Assembly (NCBI RefSeq): GCF_030272615.1
Contig: NC_081405.1
Coordinates: forward strand, 647,590,920 to 647,654,919
DNA length: 64,000 nucleotides
Direction of reading: 5' to 3'
DNA from: Cryptomeria japonica
Lineage: Eukaryota; Streptophyta; Pinopsida; Cupressales; Cupressaceae
Shown: positions 12,921-25,519 of the stretch, piece by piece
Layout: each line of letters begins with the position of its first letter
Position numbering within the stretch: the first letter of the stretch is position 1
Notes under the pieces: model-generated
What the model saw: only the letters and a program-made list of their open reading frames with translations
Told to the model about the DNA's origin: nothing
The model's database searches: none
Translations under genes and position numbers: made by a program

Positions 12921-14265
12921 TGTGAATAGGCTTGGATGACAAAGTTACGGGTTGGACATTTGATTTCCCTCCATTTCCCTCCTTTTTGACGTGTTTTGTT
13001 TTATCAACTTGGTTTCTCGACTTTGTCATCATTAAGTTTACACTTCATCAATTGGGTATTTCTAAAATTGCCACCATATTTTCACCCATCTTCTGATCTT
13101 TCTAACCATATAATTATTTTAACATTTGAACAACAATAACATATTATTCTTGAATTTCTTTTACCAATGTCTCCATACTTATCAGAGACATATGTGTATA
13201 ATTTTTGTTATAACTTTTGATCTACTTATCCAAATTTTTAAAAAATTATATATTATTGTAGTGCATTTGACTCTTTATAGTTTAAAAAAAATAAAAATGG
13301 ATTTTTTGATTGTTTTGGTGTAAGTTATGCTTCGCGCATGAACAATTACACGATTTTTAGGATGTGCTTGATTCAACTAAACATTAAGAAAAATAATCAA
13401 TAAAAAATTATAAAAAAAATACACAACTTCTAGTGCTCACTCTTAACTATCTTTCTACCAAAGTATTTGTCAAAATACTAAATGTAACTATGACTTGTTT
13501 GATGCGCACGTCAGACACTATGTTATGTTTTTAAGAAAAAATCAAGATCTGTTTTTTGTGCGCAAAATATTTGACCCCCTTAATCTTATCCAATATTGAA
13601 ACAAAATAGTAGTTTGGAAACTAGATTCAGAGTAATACAATATTTGTTCTCTAAGTATCTTCATATATGACTCTGAACTTTCTCCTCCAAGTTCAAGTTC
13701 ACTTGATTTCAGAAAAAAAAAAGTGTCCACTTATACCCCCCTTTTTGCACACCATCTTGGTGCGCTTACTCCTCTCTCTAATTTTTCATCCCCAATTTGT
13801 CATAAGCACAAATTGCTCTCAATTTGTCATCCTCCTGGCATAGAAACCTGTCATTCAATTTGTCATAGTCATGTCACTAAGTCATGCCAATTTATGAATC
13901 AATTGCCCTTTTTCAAATTTGGAGACATTTGTCATATAAATTGGACTCTTTTATGAATCAAATCCTAACCACAATTCGAGTACCCTTATTTTGTCAATTT
14001 CATCTTATTTTGCTACCCTATTGCTTTCAATACACTTGCATTTTATAGGTGAGATCCACATGCATCCATTTGAAGGAGAAATAATGCAATTAGAGGTCAA
14101 TGGAGGAAAAATCTGCGTTTTGGTTTGTGCTTTCTTTTGATGTTTAGCCTTTCATTCCTTTGTTGAGTGTATTAGGGCTCATCTTCATAACTTGTTTGTT
14201 TTTGTGGTTAGCTAACTCATATGTTATGATGCTTTCCCCTAAATTCCTAGTAATAGTTGGCACAT
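12921..14265. other. No recognised gene
   Basis: AT-rich sequence with short chance frames only (for example 13126-13323 and 13723-13956 on the plus strand). A T/C-rich segment around 13730-13900 repeats AATTTGTCAT and related words. No LTR edge, PBS or coding motif found. Confidence 0.5.
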
Positions 14266-14281
14266 TGTTGGATATTTATTT

Positions 14282-15579
14282 TGTTGTAGATATGTGCTTG
14301 ATAGATATTTGAAAGATGTGTTGTCATTGATGTCAACATATTTCTTTGTCAGTAATACAATGGATTTTATTGAGTTAATTTATTCAACGTAGTAACTATA
14401 ATGAAGATTAAAGTTTGTGGATTAAAGGGTTTGTAGAGAGTTATCTGAGTTAATTCAGTTCAAGTTTTAGAGGTTGGCATGGAGATTTGGTTAAGTTATG
14501 GGTATCTGTGTTGTGGCTAGTTTTTCAGTTGTTCATTGGTGACAAAGTGACAATATTTTGATCTACATTACTCTGCAATGTAATATCTTGTTTTGTGGAT
14601 TTGGAGTTATGTTTGTGACATTGGTGTGTGTCCTCCATTCTAGTGGTTTTTGGTTTAGAGGTCTGAAAGTGATTTTTCAAGGTTGAGAGTCATTGCAGTT
14701 AGTATTCCTAAGGTTCGGTATGAAGATGCTAGTGATTCTAGTAATTTGTGTTGGTGCAGATGTTTCTAGATCATGTGCCTTTTGTGTTGGTGGTCCACAT
14801 TGATCATTGATCTCATAATTGATGTTTGTCTTTGGTATGTTGGTGTTCTTCATGTTCTTGGTCAATCAGATACTTGTCACATGTTATAGATGTTTGAGGG
14901 GTAATTCTTGGAGGTGTAATGTGTTTGAGGCAAAATATTTGGGTGTGTGCTATGTCTTGACTGACATTGCTTGTTCCGCATGAAATATTGTATTGTTGTA
15001 TTGAGTGTGGTTGTATTTTTGTAATTAGGTGGTGAGTGTTGAGCCAACCTTGATGATTTCTCCAAGGTTGGTGTCATGTATAAATAATTATAATAATGTT
15101 ATATTCAAGTATGGTGTATGGATGAGTGTGTATGTTTACTTCAAATGTATACATCTTTTGAAGGAAGAGGAGTGTGAAGAAGAAAGTTGTTTTGTGCTTC
15201 AATAGAACTGAACTAGGCATTAAGGAGATGATTTCACAGTTCATTATTTTTGGATGTGATCTATGATTCTTTGTACAGGTAGTGAGTTTTCCCTAGGAGG
15301 TGATCCTTTTTTATTTTGAGTAGTGTTCCTGAATGCATGTGCATTCCCCATTGTAATACTTCTAATAGAGTATACCTATATTGTGGGTGTATCCCCATTG
15401 TGGTTTTTCCCTTAATAGGGTTTTTCACATACAAAATATTGGTGTTATGTGTTTTTATGATGTGTTGCGGATTTATGCTTTTATGTTCAACTATCAAATC
15501 TAAGAATAAGCTTAAGTGGTTTGAGTTTTTGTGACAACTGATTCACCCCCCCTCCTAGTTGTCTACCCTATTTCCATCA
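14282..15579 (+). repeat. Copia A 5' LTR
   Basis: It aligns along its length with 20095-21435. Near its end it carries ACAACTGATTCACCCCCC followed by TCCTAGTTGT, a hairpin-capable C-tract motif, then the terminus TTTCCATCA. Minus-strand frames inside it (14677-15077, 15261-15497) are chance. Confidence 0.9.
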
Positions 15580-15631
15580 ATTATCAAAGAAGGTTCCTTC
15601 AAAGAAGCTTAATCACTTGAGGTGATCCAAG

Positions 15632-16921
15632 ATGACAACTTACAAGAAGGACAGTCTGAGAATTGATGGTACCAACTACTCTCTTTGGGAGAGCCACATG
15701 GAGTGTCACTTGAGATGCATTGGTGAACCCTACTCAGATATTAGTAAAAGCAATTATACCATTCCGGAAAATGGTCCTTGAACTTAGGATGAGATCAAAA
15801 GTGATAAATACAGTATTAGGGCTAAGGAAACATTGTTGACTTCTCTAACTAACTCTGAGATGACCAATGTTATGGAATTGGAAACTGCTCATGAGATATG
15901 GAAGAAGTTGGAAACCTTGTATGAAGGTAACAGTTATGTGAAGATTGCCAAGTTGCAGAGCTTAAATGGAAAATATGAGACATTGAGGATCAGTGAAGTT
16001 GAGAACATCACTTCTTACATGTAGAAGTTGAATGAACTTGCGTGCAATATTAGATGTGCCATTGGGAAATTGGAAGAATTGGAGATTGTTGCTAAAGTGC
16101 TCGGATCTTTACTTTCATCCTACAATAATGAAATTGTTTCTATTGAGGAGATCAAAATTGTGATAGAGGTAACTAGGAACATGTTGATGGGTAAGATTTC
16201 AACCCTTGAGATGAGTGAGTTTGGTGATTCTCGACCTAAGGTAGAATCTGCATTGAAGGCTACTGTTTACAGAAAGGATAAGAAGAGATATGATCCAGGA
16301 GAAAGCTTTTCAAGGGGGATGTCTAGAGATGAGGAGAGGAAGGAAATTGAAGATGAAGAGAAAGAGTTTGAGGAGATTGAAGCCCTTATTTCCAAGAGAC
16401 TACCCAAAGGAGCCGGTAAGTATGAAGGAAATTTGCCTCTTAAATATTTTTCTTGCAATAAGATAGGTCATTTTGCCTCAAGGTGTATAGAAAGAGTTCA
16501 TAAGTCAAAACCTAACAGACCTAGATTTCAAAAGAGATGTTATTATGATGTCAATGAAGGTGTGATAGATGATGAATCTAATAAAGGAATTACAAGTGAT
16601 AATGAATGGGTATTTATTGCTATCAAGGAAAATGATCCAATGCTTGCCAACTCTATTACCTGCATGAATGTGGAAAGAGCTTTGGCTGCAGAAGTTAAAG
16701 AGAAAGATGAATGGGTGAGTGGAAATGGGTGCTCTCACCAAATGACATGTGATAAGAGTAAGTTTGTGAGTTTGGAAAAGTATGAAGGTGACATTGTGAG
16801 GTTTGGTGATGATAAAGCTGGTATAATCCATAATAGATGATACATTTCTCTTAATGGTAAGCACAATATTGATGATGTCTTGTATGTAGAAGGTATGAAG
16901 CATAATCTCTTGAGTTTTAGA
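15632..16921 (+). pseudogene. Copia A Gag-protease pseudogene
   Basis: The ATG at 15632 opens MTTYKK, followed by the RIDGTNYSLWESHM motif of copia Gag. In-frame stops fall at about 15780 and 16024. The Gag core, an E-rich linker and a zinc knuckle follow; the knuckle has lost its first cysteine (YFSCNKIGHFASRC, about 16445-16490). The protease motif WVSGNGCSHQM (about 16711-16745) has GNG in place of the catalytic DSG. An in-frame stop at about 16840 follows, and the TAG at 16922-16924 lies where related elements encode Gln before the pre-integrase region. It would have made the capsid precursor and its processing protease. Confidence 0.88.
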
Positions 16922-17084
16922 TAGATGGTTGACAAGGGATATGATCTTCAATTCAAGAATGACAAGTGTAGAATCTTGGGTAGTTCCTGAATTGAGATTG
17001 CATCAGGTACAAAGACCAAAGGCAATATCTTTCATTTAAATATTGCTGGTAAAAGATGTTTGATTTCTCAGGTTGATGAAAGTT

Positions 17085-17989
17085 GCTTGTGGCATAGAAG
17101 AATGTGTCATGTGAATTTTTATAACATTGTTAAGATAAGCTCTACTCAAGCTTTAAGAGATCTTCCTAGGTTGATGAAACCTACTAACACTATGTGCAAG
17201 GAATGCTAGTTAGGAAAACAAACCAAAGTTACTTTTAGGAGTAAGAAGCATTGTTCAAGTGGATTATTTGATCTTGTGCATACTAGTTTGTGTGGTCCTT
17301 GTAGAGTCAAAAGTTTGTAGGGAGATAGATATTTCATGTTGCTAATTAATGATTATTCTAGGATGATGTGGGTTACTTTCTTTAGGGAGACATCTAAGGC
17401 TCTAGACAAGTTGAAGATTTTCAAGGCTATGGTTGAGACAAAGATAGGTTTAAATTTGAAAAGTTTAAGATCTGGAAGAGGTGGTGAATTCACTTCCAGT
17501 GAGTTAAATGCATTTTGTGGAGAACATGGGATAAGAAGATAGTTGTCTTCTCTGATAACCCCTCAACAAAATGGAGTTATGGAAACGAAGAATAGAACCA
17601 TTCAAGAAACTGCCAAGATAATGATGATGGAAGGAAATGTTCTGCATATCTATTGGAGAGAAGCTATGAGTATTGTTGTTTACATTCTTAACCGAGTGCA
17701 TATCAAAGGTGATACCGGTAAGACTCCTTATAAATTATGGTTTGGTCATGCTCCTACTATTAAATATTTTAGAATTTTTGGAAGTAAATGTTATATCAAG
17801 AAGGATGAAGGTCTAAGAAAGTTTGATGCTAGATGTGATGAAGGAATATTCCTTGGTTATTCTACCAAAAGCAAGGCCTATCGGTGTTATAATAAGAGAC
17901 CAAGGATGATAGTTGAGAGTGAAAATGTCAAGGTTGATGAAAGCAATGAGAGACAACCTAGATCTTGCAGATATGATTCATATAATTAA
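17085..17989 (+). pseudogene. Copia A integrase pseudogene
   Basis: The pre-integrase zinc-binding region (LWHRRMCH...MCKEC*LGK) has a TAG at about 17206-17216. The catalytic core follows: HTSLCGP (17279-17300), where the first Asp of the DDE triad is replaced by Ser, TAG at 17318-17320, LLINDYSRMMW, RSGRGGEF (usual RSDRGGEF, so the second Asp is also changed), and PQQNGVMETKNR retaining the Glu. Another TAG sits at about 17540. The C-terminal region reaches the VESENVKVDE motif. At least two catalytic residues are lost. Confidence 0.88.
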
Positions 17990-18199
17990 AGTGATAGTAC
18001 AAACAATGGGAAGCAAACTCAAACCTAGAATCAAGTCTAGATCATTCTAGTGAATCTAGTACCTCAAAGAGAAGGAACTTGGGCAAATGTTGAAGAAAGA
18101 CCACAAGAGTCTGAAATTCAAGAAAATCCTAAGACTCCTAGGTATGTAAGGTTGAATCATTCAAAAAATCAGATCATAGGAGATTGAAATAAAGGTGTT

Positions 18200-19776
18200 C
18201 AAACAAGAAGAAGAATTGTTGAAGATCAAGTTGAGTATTGTTTGATTTCAAAGATTGAACCTAAGGATGTGAATGAAGCATGTAAATATGAACATTGGGT
18301 AAAAGCAATGGAAGAAGAATTGATGCAAATTGAAAAGAATAATACATGGGATCTTGATCCGAAGGACTATAATGTAATTAGAACCAAATGGGTCTTTTGG
18401 AATAAATTCAATGAGAAAGGTGAAGTTGTTAGAAACAAAGGAAGACTTGTTTGTAAAGGATACTCAATTGGAAGGAACTGATTTTGAAGAAACTTTTGCC
18501 CCTATGGAAAGAATTGAAGTTGTGAGATTGTTTCTTGCTTTTGCTGCTTACAAGGATTTAAAAGTATATTAGATGGATGTCAAGTCAGCATTCCTGAATG
18601 GTGAATTGGAAGAAGAGGTGTACATTGAGAAACTAGATGGATTTTAATTGTCTGATAAAGGAGATATAGTTTTCCAGTTGAAAAAAGCTTTGTATGGACT
18701 TAAGCAAGCCCCAAGAGCATGGTATGCCAGATTGGATAAGTATCCATTGAAAGTAGGTTTTAACAAAGGTACTACTGATAGTAATCCATACTTCAAGATT
18801 GATCATGATAACTTTCTGATTGTAGAATTTTTTGTTGATGATATTATCTTTGGAGGGAATGATAGTTTGTGCAAAAAAATTCCTACTAAAATGTAGAATG
18901 AATTTGAAATGTCTAGGATTGGTGAGATGAAATTCTTTTTGGGTTTGAAAATCACACAGTCAGAAAAAGGAATCTTTATATCTTAATCCAATTATCTAAA
19001 AGACTTTTTGAAGAAGTTTGGTTTGGAAGATTCAAAGATGGTTGGTACTCCTATGGTGACTGGATGTAAGTTGAATAAAGATGATGATTCCTCTAAGAAA
19101 AAATAGACTAGATACAGGTCTATGATTGGTGGATTACTCTGTTTGACTTGGACCATACCTGATATCATGAATGTAGTTTGTCTTATTATATTTCAAGATG
19201 ATCTTAAAGAATCTCATGTTGTAGCTATCAAAATAATTTTTCATATATTTAAAAGGAATAATTTATTTTGGTCTATGGTATCCTAAAGTTGATGATTTCA
19301 CTTTAAGTGCTTTTACTGATGTTGATTGGGTATGAGATGTGGATGATAGGAAGAGTACTAGTGGTGGTGCATTTTTCTTGGGAAAAAGATTGGTTTCATG
19401 GTCGAGAAAAAAGAAGAATTATATTTCTCTATCTACTATAGAGGCAAAGTATATTGCCACAACAAACAATTGTACTCGGGTGGTATGGATGAAGCAGATG
19501 TTTAAGGATATCAAAGTACTGTATGATGAGCATATTGGTACTTACTGTGACAACTCAATTGCAATTAAAATTTCTAAGAATCTGGTGTTGCATTCAAAGA
19601 CTAAACATATATCCATCAAGTTTCACTTTTTGAGAGATGAGGTAAATGAGAAGGAAGTCAAATTGGAGTATGTGTCTACTAAGGAACAAATTGCAGAAAT
19701 CTTAATGAAGCATTTTCCTAAGGATACTTTGGAGTATCTCAGAGGGAAGTTAGGGGTGATTGCCCTTCCTGAGTAG
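18200..19776 (+). pseudogene. Copia A reverse transcriptase-RNase H pseudogene
   Basis: RT motifs in order: WVKAMEEEL, TKWVFWNKFNEKGE, RLVCKGYS, then a frameshift at about 18475, [34 protein letters not shown] (about 18680), and the catalytic FVDDIIFGGND (about 18830). RNase H shows DDRKSTSGGAFFLG, SLSTIEAKYIA, the YCDNSIAIKIS block, SKTKHISIKFHFLRDEV and a C-terminal LRGKLGV, ending at the stop at 19776. The last 145 codons are open, while the rest is broken by stops and at least one frameshift. The role was cDNA synthesis in the virus-like particle. Confidence 0.9.
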
Positions 19777-20082
19777 AATTAAGATGCATTGGTATGCATC
19801 AGTCCAGTGCATTTCATAGTTATATCTTGTGATTTAGATTGATGATTGGTGGCTACTACTCAAGGGGAGTAGTTAGTTTTGCAAGTCATTTTTATGGTTT
19901 GATTGAAAATATGTGCCTTTTCCATTGATGTCAAAGGGGGAGAGAGTCATGTGAAATTTTTTGAAGAGATGAAAATAAGGGAAGAGCAGTGAGCAAAGTC
20001 TAATAGGGAGCTATTGATTTTATTTCTTTTTCTTTGTCATTGACTATGTTTGTTTTTCACATCATATGTTACCATTAGTTCC
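19777..20082 (+). other. Copia A 3' untranslated stretch
   Basis: About 300 bases between the pol stop and the PPT. It contains several purine-rich words (AAGGGGAGTAG, AAAGGGGGAGAG at about 19935) that resemble extra PPT copies. No coding motif. Confidence 0.6.
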
Positions 20083-20094
20083 AAAGGGGGAGAT
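20083..20094 (+). other. Copia A polypurine tract
   Basis: AAAGGGGGAGAT lies immediately before the 3' LTR start TGTTGTAGAT. The same 12 bases occur at the PPT of copia C and element H. Confidence 0.88.
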
Positions 20095-21435
20095 TGTTGT
20101 AGATATATTATTGAGAGATATTTGAGAGATGTGTTATCATTGATAACAACATATTTCTCTATCAGTGATGTAGTGGAGTTCAGTGAGTTAGTTTGTTTAG
20201 TATAGTAAGTATGATGAGGATCAGAGTTTGCAGATTAAAGGGTTTGTATAGAGTTGTCTATAGTTGATTTAGTTCAAATTTTAGAGGTCCAAATGGAGGT
20301 TTGATTAAGTTATGGGTATTTGTGTTGTGGCTGGTTTTTAATTGTTCAATGGTGACAAAGTAACAATATTTTGATCTGCATTGCTCCATGTTGTAAGATC
20401 TTGTTCTGTAGATTTGGAGGTATGTTTGGGATGTTGGTGTGTCTCCTCAATTCATGTGGTTCATGGTTTGGAGGTCCGCAAGTGATTTTTCAAGGTTCAC
20501 AGTCATTGGAATTAGTGTTCCTTAGGCTTGGTATGAAGATGCTAGTGAGTCTAGTAATTTGTGTTGGTGTAGATATTTCTATAGTAATTCATGATGCTTG
20601 TGGGTGTTTTTGAATCGTTTGTCTTTTGTGTTGGTGGTCCACATTGATTGTTTATCTCATAATTGATTTTTTTCTTCAGTATATTGTTTCTCTTCATGTT
20701 CTTGGTCGACCAGATGCTTGTAACATGTTGTGGATGTTAAAGGCATAATTCTTGTAGGCATAATGTGTTCGAGGTGAAATATTTCGGTTTGTGCTATGTC
20801 TTGACTGACATTGCTTGGTCTGCATGAAATATTGTATTGAGTGTGCTTGTATTTTTGTAATTAGGTGGTTAGTGTTGAGTCAACCTTGATGATTCCTCCA
20901 AGTTTGATGTCATGTATAAATAATTATAATTTAATGTTGTATTCAAGTATGGTGTGTGGATGAGTGTGTATGTGAGCTGAATGTATACATTTTTTGAAGG
21001 AAGAGAAGAAATGTGAAGAAGAAAGTTTTTTTGTGCTTCAATGGAACTGAAACAAGCATTAAGGAGATTCTATTTCACAGTTCATAATTTTTGGATGTGA
21101 TCTATGATTGTTTGTACAGGCAGTGAGCCTTCCTTGGGTAGTGAGTCTTCTTTTATTTTGAGCAGTAAGCTCTAGGAAGTGTTCATAAATGCTTGTGCAT
21201 TCCCCATTGTAATACTTCTAACAGAGTATACCTATATTATGGGTGCATTCACACCATGGTTTTTCCCCTAGCAGGGTTTTCCATGTATAACATCTTGGTG
21301 TTATGTGTGTTTATGATGTGTTGCTGATTTATGCTTTTATGTTCAATTATCAGATCTAAGAATAAGCTTAAGTAGTTTGAGTTTTTGTGATAACTGATTC
21401 ACCCCCTATCTCAGTTTTTTGTCCTATTTCCATCA
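20095..21435 (+). repeat. Copia A 3' LTR
   Basis: 1341 bp, matching the 5' LTR with scattered substitutions and small indels. The C-tract motif is shorter here (CTGATTCACCCCCTATCTCAG). It ends CTATTTCCATCA. Confidence 0.9.
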
Positions 21436-22335
21436 GCTATAACATTCATCTTTCATGGTTTGATGGTCTAAAACATATTTTTGAAAGTCTATGTTGTGTT
21501 GATGATGCTTGTCTGATAGGGTTCACAATGCTCCACATCTTCAGTTCTTTTGTTGATTATGGTTTTATGCTTCTAGTGCATGTATCTTCATTATTCTATT
21601 TTATCATGTGTTTTTGTGCTTCAAAAATGTTAACTTGGTCTGGTTAACCTTAGATGTTCTCTCTTTTGGTCTGGTGATTATGGTGTTTGATAATGTGTTG
21701 TTGTTTCATTGTGGTGTAGTCCTCTTTTCATTCCTCTCCATCATAGGAATTCTTAGTGAAAACCTATTTTTGAATTATGATTTATTGTCTCCTTAGCCCA
21801 CTTGAAAAATCTATTTTGGAGATCAATTAAATAATATCACTTGTAATAAAAAATCAAGAAGGTTTGTAAAAGGAAGTTGATTGTGAAAGGAAGATCCATC
21901 TTTTGTGATACAAAGTGGTTGATCATTATGGTTTTTTTCTGATGTTGTTTGGTACTAGTGGTAGTGAGAATAAGGTTTCTTCCAACATTGCAATAGAGTG
22001 CTAGTTGTGTCTTTTTATGGTGGATTTTTTCTTCCTCTAGGCAGTGAGCACACCTGCAGTGAGCAATTCTAGCATTGAGTAATCTTGTAAAAATTACCTT
22101 AATCAGTGTCACCATAATAGGTGTTTTTATTCTAAGAACTAACATTCTCCATAGTTTTTCCCTCCTTGGGTTTTCATGTCATATCCGATGCCTCTTGTGT
22201 GTGTTATTTTCATGTTTTCATTTGTTCATGGTTATGCAACTTAAAATTTATTTTACCAAACCAGTTTTTGTGAATTTTTTTATAAGTTTAATCGACAACT
22301 AATTCACCCCCCCTCTTAGTTGTCTGGATCATTCA
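21436..22335 (+). repeat. Copia-type LTR fragment or solo LTR
   Basis: The end of this block has the organisation of the copia LTRs here: a TTTTTCCCTCCTTGGGTTTTC stretch, then GACAACTAATTCACCCCCC and TCTTAGTTGTC (a 9-bp stem around a C tract), then ATTCA. No PBS follows; gypsy gag F begins instead. Its 5' edge is lost at the copia A boundary. The TGTTGGATATT at 14266 just left of copia A could be its first bases, which would put copia A inside it, but flanking duplications do not support this clearly. Confidence 0.6.
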
Positions 22336-22360
22336 GCAATATAGACCCACTATGAATTAG

Positions 22361-23669
22361 ATGGGACCTATAAATGCAAGTGATTTTGTAGCTCAACAAA
22401 TGTCTCATAATATACTACGTAGTTTGGGAAATGAGAATAATACCCTTCATGCAAAACATAATGTCTCTACACCCCAAGTTTCAATGACAATAAGTGCCCC
22501 TATGGTTTCACAACCCACAAGAAATTATGATCCTTTCCCTCTAGTCCAGAGTGGAGTAAGGAATAAATTACAAGGGTATAATCAAAATATTGGTCAACAT
22601 CAATACCAATTTCAGCCATTGCACCAGTATAATCAAGGGAATGTGAATCCTCCTACAGGGACAAATATGAATATACAATAAGGTGTGCACAAATAACATG
22701 AACAAGGACCTTAGAAACATCAATACCAACCACACTAGAGGCAAAATGTATTTGCAAGAGGACCTATGAATTTAGATAGTTTTAGACAGCTTGATTTCTT
22801 TGGAATTCAAGGATACCCCAATTAAATCAACAATGAAGTAAGGATTTGAATCCCTAAGTTTTTTGGGAATAATGCCACTTCAGGAGAAGATCATATTAGA
22901 GCATTTGAAACAGTTGTGGATAACTTTTAAGTTGAACATGAGGACATATTCCTAAAGCTGCTTATGTAGTCATTAATTGAAGATGCCTAAGGTCAATCAG
23001 TTCTTTGGATAAATTCAAAATAATGTTCAAATAACAATATGGAGATGACTCTAATCCAAACTTTTCTTTAGTTGAGATTACTAATATTTGGAAAAGTTAC
23101 AATGAATTAGTGGCAAATTTCAATTCTAGATTCATGAAATTGTTTAATATAATACCACTACATCTAAAGCCAACTAATCTTATTTGCATTGTATTCTATC
23201 TAAACACTTTTGATCCCAAGATAGTGTATGAACTCAAGATGGGGAATCCTCTAGTTCTCATAGAAGCTTATAGGGATGCTTTAAATATAAAAATTATCAG
23301 GAAGGACTCTAGAAAAATTGGAAGAAAGGATGAGGTAAAAATATTACAAAATCCCAAGACACAATAGAGTAAGCAACCAAAGAAAGAGGGAAAAATGGAC
23401 AAAGTTATGAATGCACTAAAGGAATTATCAGACAAGGTGGCTAGGAATGAGAGGGGAGTATCTTATGATAGGCCAAGGTTACATGATATGCCTTACAAAA
23501 TAAATTGGAAAGATGGTAGACTAAAGGATAATAATCAGAAATAAAATCTTGGTAAGGATCCTCCCAGCCTACTAAAGAGGGCTAGGGCCCATATGGTTGA
23601 TAGTACAACTTGGTCCGTAGCTTGAAATTTACCTCACTCTCCACTATATTGTGTTGTGGCTCAATCAAG
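22361..23669 (+). pseudogene. Gypsy F gag pseudogene (5' part)
   Basis: It starts MGPINASDFVAQQM with a Q/N-rich N-terminal region. A retrotransposon Gag core follows, spread over frames: PKFFGNNATSGEDHIRAFE at about 22850-22905, VEHEDIFLKLL, then FNSRFMKLFN at about 23120. A basic tail ends near VVAQSS. Many stops are present. The style (DHIRAFE...VEHED) fits non-chromovirus Ty3/gypsy elements of the Tat/Athila kind; that clade call is by eye. Copia C interrupts it after TCAAG (23665-23669), and the frame resumes at 31249. Confidence 0.78.
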
Positions 23670-25134
23670 TGATAGCTTAGATACTTAATGTTAAGTACAG
23701 ATGCTAATATAATAAGATGAGAGGGGGGGGTGAATCATACAAACTTAATCTTCTATAAAAACAATAGATTCAACCTCGGTAACATATACTTCACTAATAT
23801 TACCAAATCTACTAAACATGCAAACTCAAAAGCATATAAACATCATAAAACTCATAATACCAGATTTAATGTGGAAACCCAAATAAGGAAAAACCACTCT
23901 AGGATTTCAGACCCACTAACAAATATACTCTTCTAGAGTATGCTCAGTTAAAAGCAAATCCTGTTAAATATTACAAACACATTGCTAGATGTGACCCGGT
24001 TAAGGGATTTCCCTCAGATCTGTTAGGATCTTCACCTTGTTAGAAGTGACCTTGCTAAAGGATTTCAAACACTCAATCAGAATGTCACCTTGCTAGAGGG
24101 TTTTACAAATAAGACTGTTAAGTCCACTCGGTTAAGAGATTTTCTGTCACTTCACAAAATAACAGTAATAAAAATCTATCTGTAACTTCACATCTAAAAT
24201 GCTAAAGTAGATTCTTATTTTCTCAATACAATAGGACTTATCTTGTCCATCTGCTGCACTCTATACTTTGTTATTCAAATAGGTCTTCAAGCTTCTGTGC
24301 TCGGTAATCACTATGTAGCATCCCTGTGCATACACTTGCCCGCATACATTGTTTATCAACAATTCCTTATTTATAAATAATTCACCAACCACTTAATCTC
24401 CTTGATCACATTTCCCATGATCAATCATAGCCATCAGATCTTCAAACTTTGACTAGGTTCATTATATCCTTTGATTTGAAAATGTTTTACCCCACCTTGG
24501 AACTTGCATACATTTCTTGGAACTTGTGCTAGGGTATTGCAGTTCAATTTGAGCTGTAGATCTTCCTACCGATTTTCCTTTACCATAGATTCTTTAACAA
24601 ACTTCATGCACTGCATACCAATCATTTAATCAGTTCCAGCTCATCAGCTTCCTTCATTAGATAATGCTTTTATTCATTCAATGCATTCTATTACTACTCA
24701 GTTGCAACTCGATAAATACTAAACTTCACTCTGTAGACATTCTACCTTCATTAACCGATAGCGATAACCTTAGGGTTTACCGACTAGGTTCTTTGCTCAG
24801 TAACATAGTATAGTATTAACCTTACAATCAACAACATATGTATGATATCAAAACAATCTAAACATCATGATCTCATCATTTTATAACTTGGTAATAGTTG
24901 CCCATTGAATAACCTATTCTTCCCCTTATTGATCACATTCTTTATGTGTCTTTTACTGACATCTTTATACTCATCAAATCATACTTCTTAAGATATGGCA
25001 ACATCATACTGAATTAGAAAATCAATTTCTTGACATCAATGACAAAATAATAATATTAAGATAGTAAACATCCTTGATCAGTTATATCCATATTTATCAA
25101 CAACCTTCTCAATATCCTTATTGAAATGCCAACA
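23670..25134 (-). repeat. Copia C 3' LTR
   Basis: 1465 bp, starting TGATAGCTTAGATACTTAATG on the plus strand and ending TTGAAATGCCAACA. It holds the G-tract motif with eight Gs (23723-23730) followed by TGAATCATAC. Several blocks of the type CCTTGCTAGAGG/CTTGTTAGAAG repeat around 23985-24150. Confidence 0.92.
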
Positions 25135-25149
25135 ATCTCCCCCTTTGGC
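25135..25149 (-). other. Copia C polypurine tract
   Basis: The minus strand reads GCCAAAGGGGGAGAT directly before the LTR start TGTTGGCATTTC. Confidence 0.9.
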
Positions 25150-25519
25150 ATTGATGGCAAAACCAATTGATTTGACTTAATTGATTCAGATTGTCGTGAG
25201 ATTCTGAAATGCTAAAATGCTCTCCCTATCATCAGTCTTCTCCCCCATACATTATTCTTCTCCTCTTTTCTTCAGTCTTCTCCCTCTTTGACAACAATGC
25301 CAAAAAGTAAAGAACTAAAACATAATTTCTTCCTGTATGAAGTGATTTCCTATTGTTATGTGTCAACTTAGTCTCAGTCAAAGAATTTTGTCTTCAATTC
25401 TCGTTCCCTATATTTGTTTCCTACATAGCTTTAGAAAACATCCTAAAGTGTGTAAATCAACATCAACTCCTAAAAGATATTATGTAGAGTCATTGAATTG
25501 ATGCTTTCACCGAACTTGG
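25150..25519 (-). other. Copia C 3' untranslated stretch
   Basis: About 370 bases between the end of RNase H and the PPT, pyrimidine-rich on the plus strand, with repeated TTCTCC words. No coding motif. Confidence 0.6.

Larger units (their letters stand above)
14282..21435 (+). mobile_element. Copia A: full-length, degenerate Ty1/copia element
   Basis: Two LTRs (14282-15579 and 20095-21435), both starting TGTTGTAGATAT and ending TATTTCCATCA, flank a complete copia gene order: Gag, protease, integrase, RT, RNase H. A PPT (AAAGGGGGAGAT) abuts the 3' LTR. The region after the 5' LTR (ATTATCAAAGAAGG) is a decayed PBS. No matching target duplication is visible (TATTT on the left, GCTAT on the right). 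Multiple stops and frameshifts make it non-functional. Confidence 0.92.

Noticed and set aside
14261-22340. Copia A nested inside one LTR (14266-14281 plus 21436-22335)
   Set aside because: A TG start and an LTR-like end exist, but neither the outer flanks (CACAT/GCAAT) nor the inner flanks (TATTT/GCTAT) form a convincing duplication. Kept only as a possibility in the LTR-fragment entry.
22361-22681. Q/N-rich 106-codon frame as a host prion-like or regulatory gene
   Set aside because: The downstream frames are clear gypsy Gag, and the Q/N-rich leader belongs to the same element.
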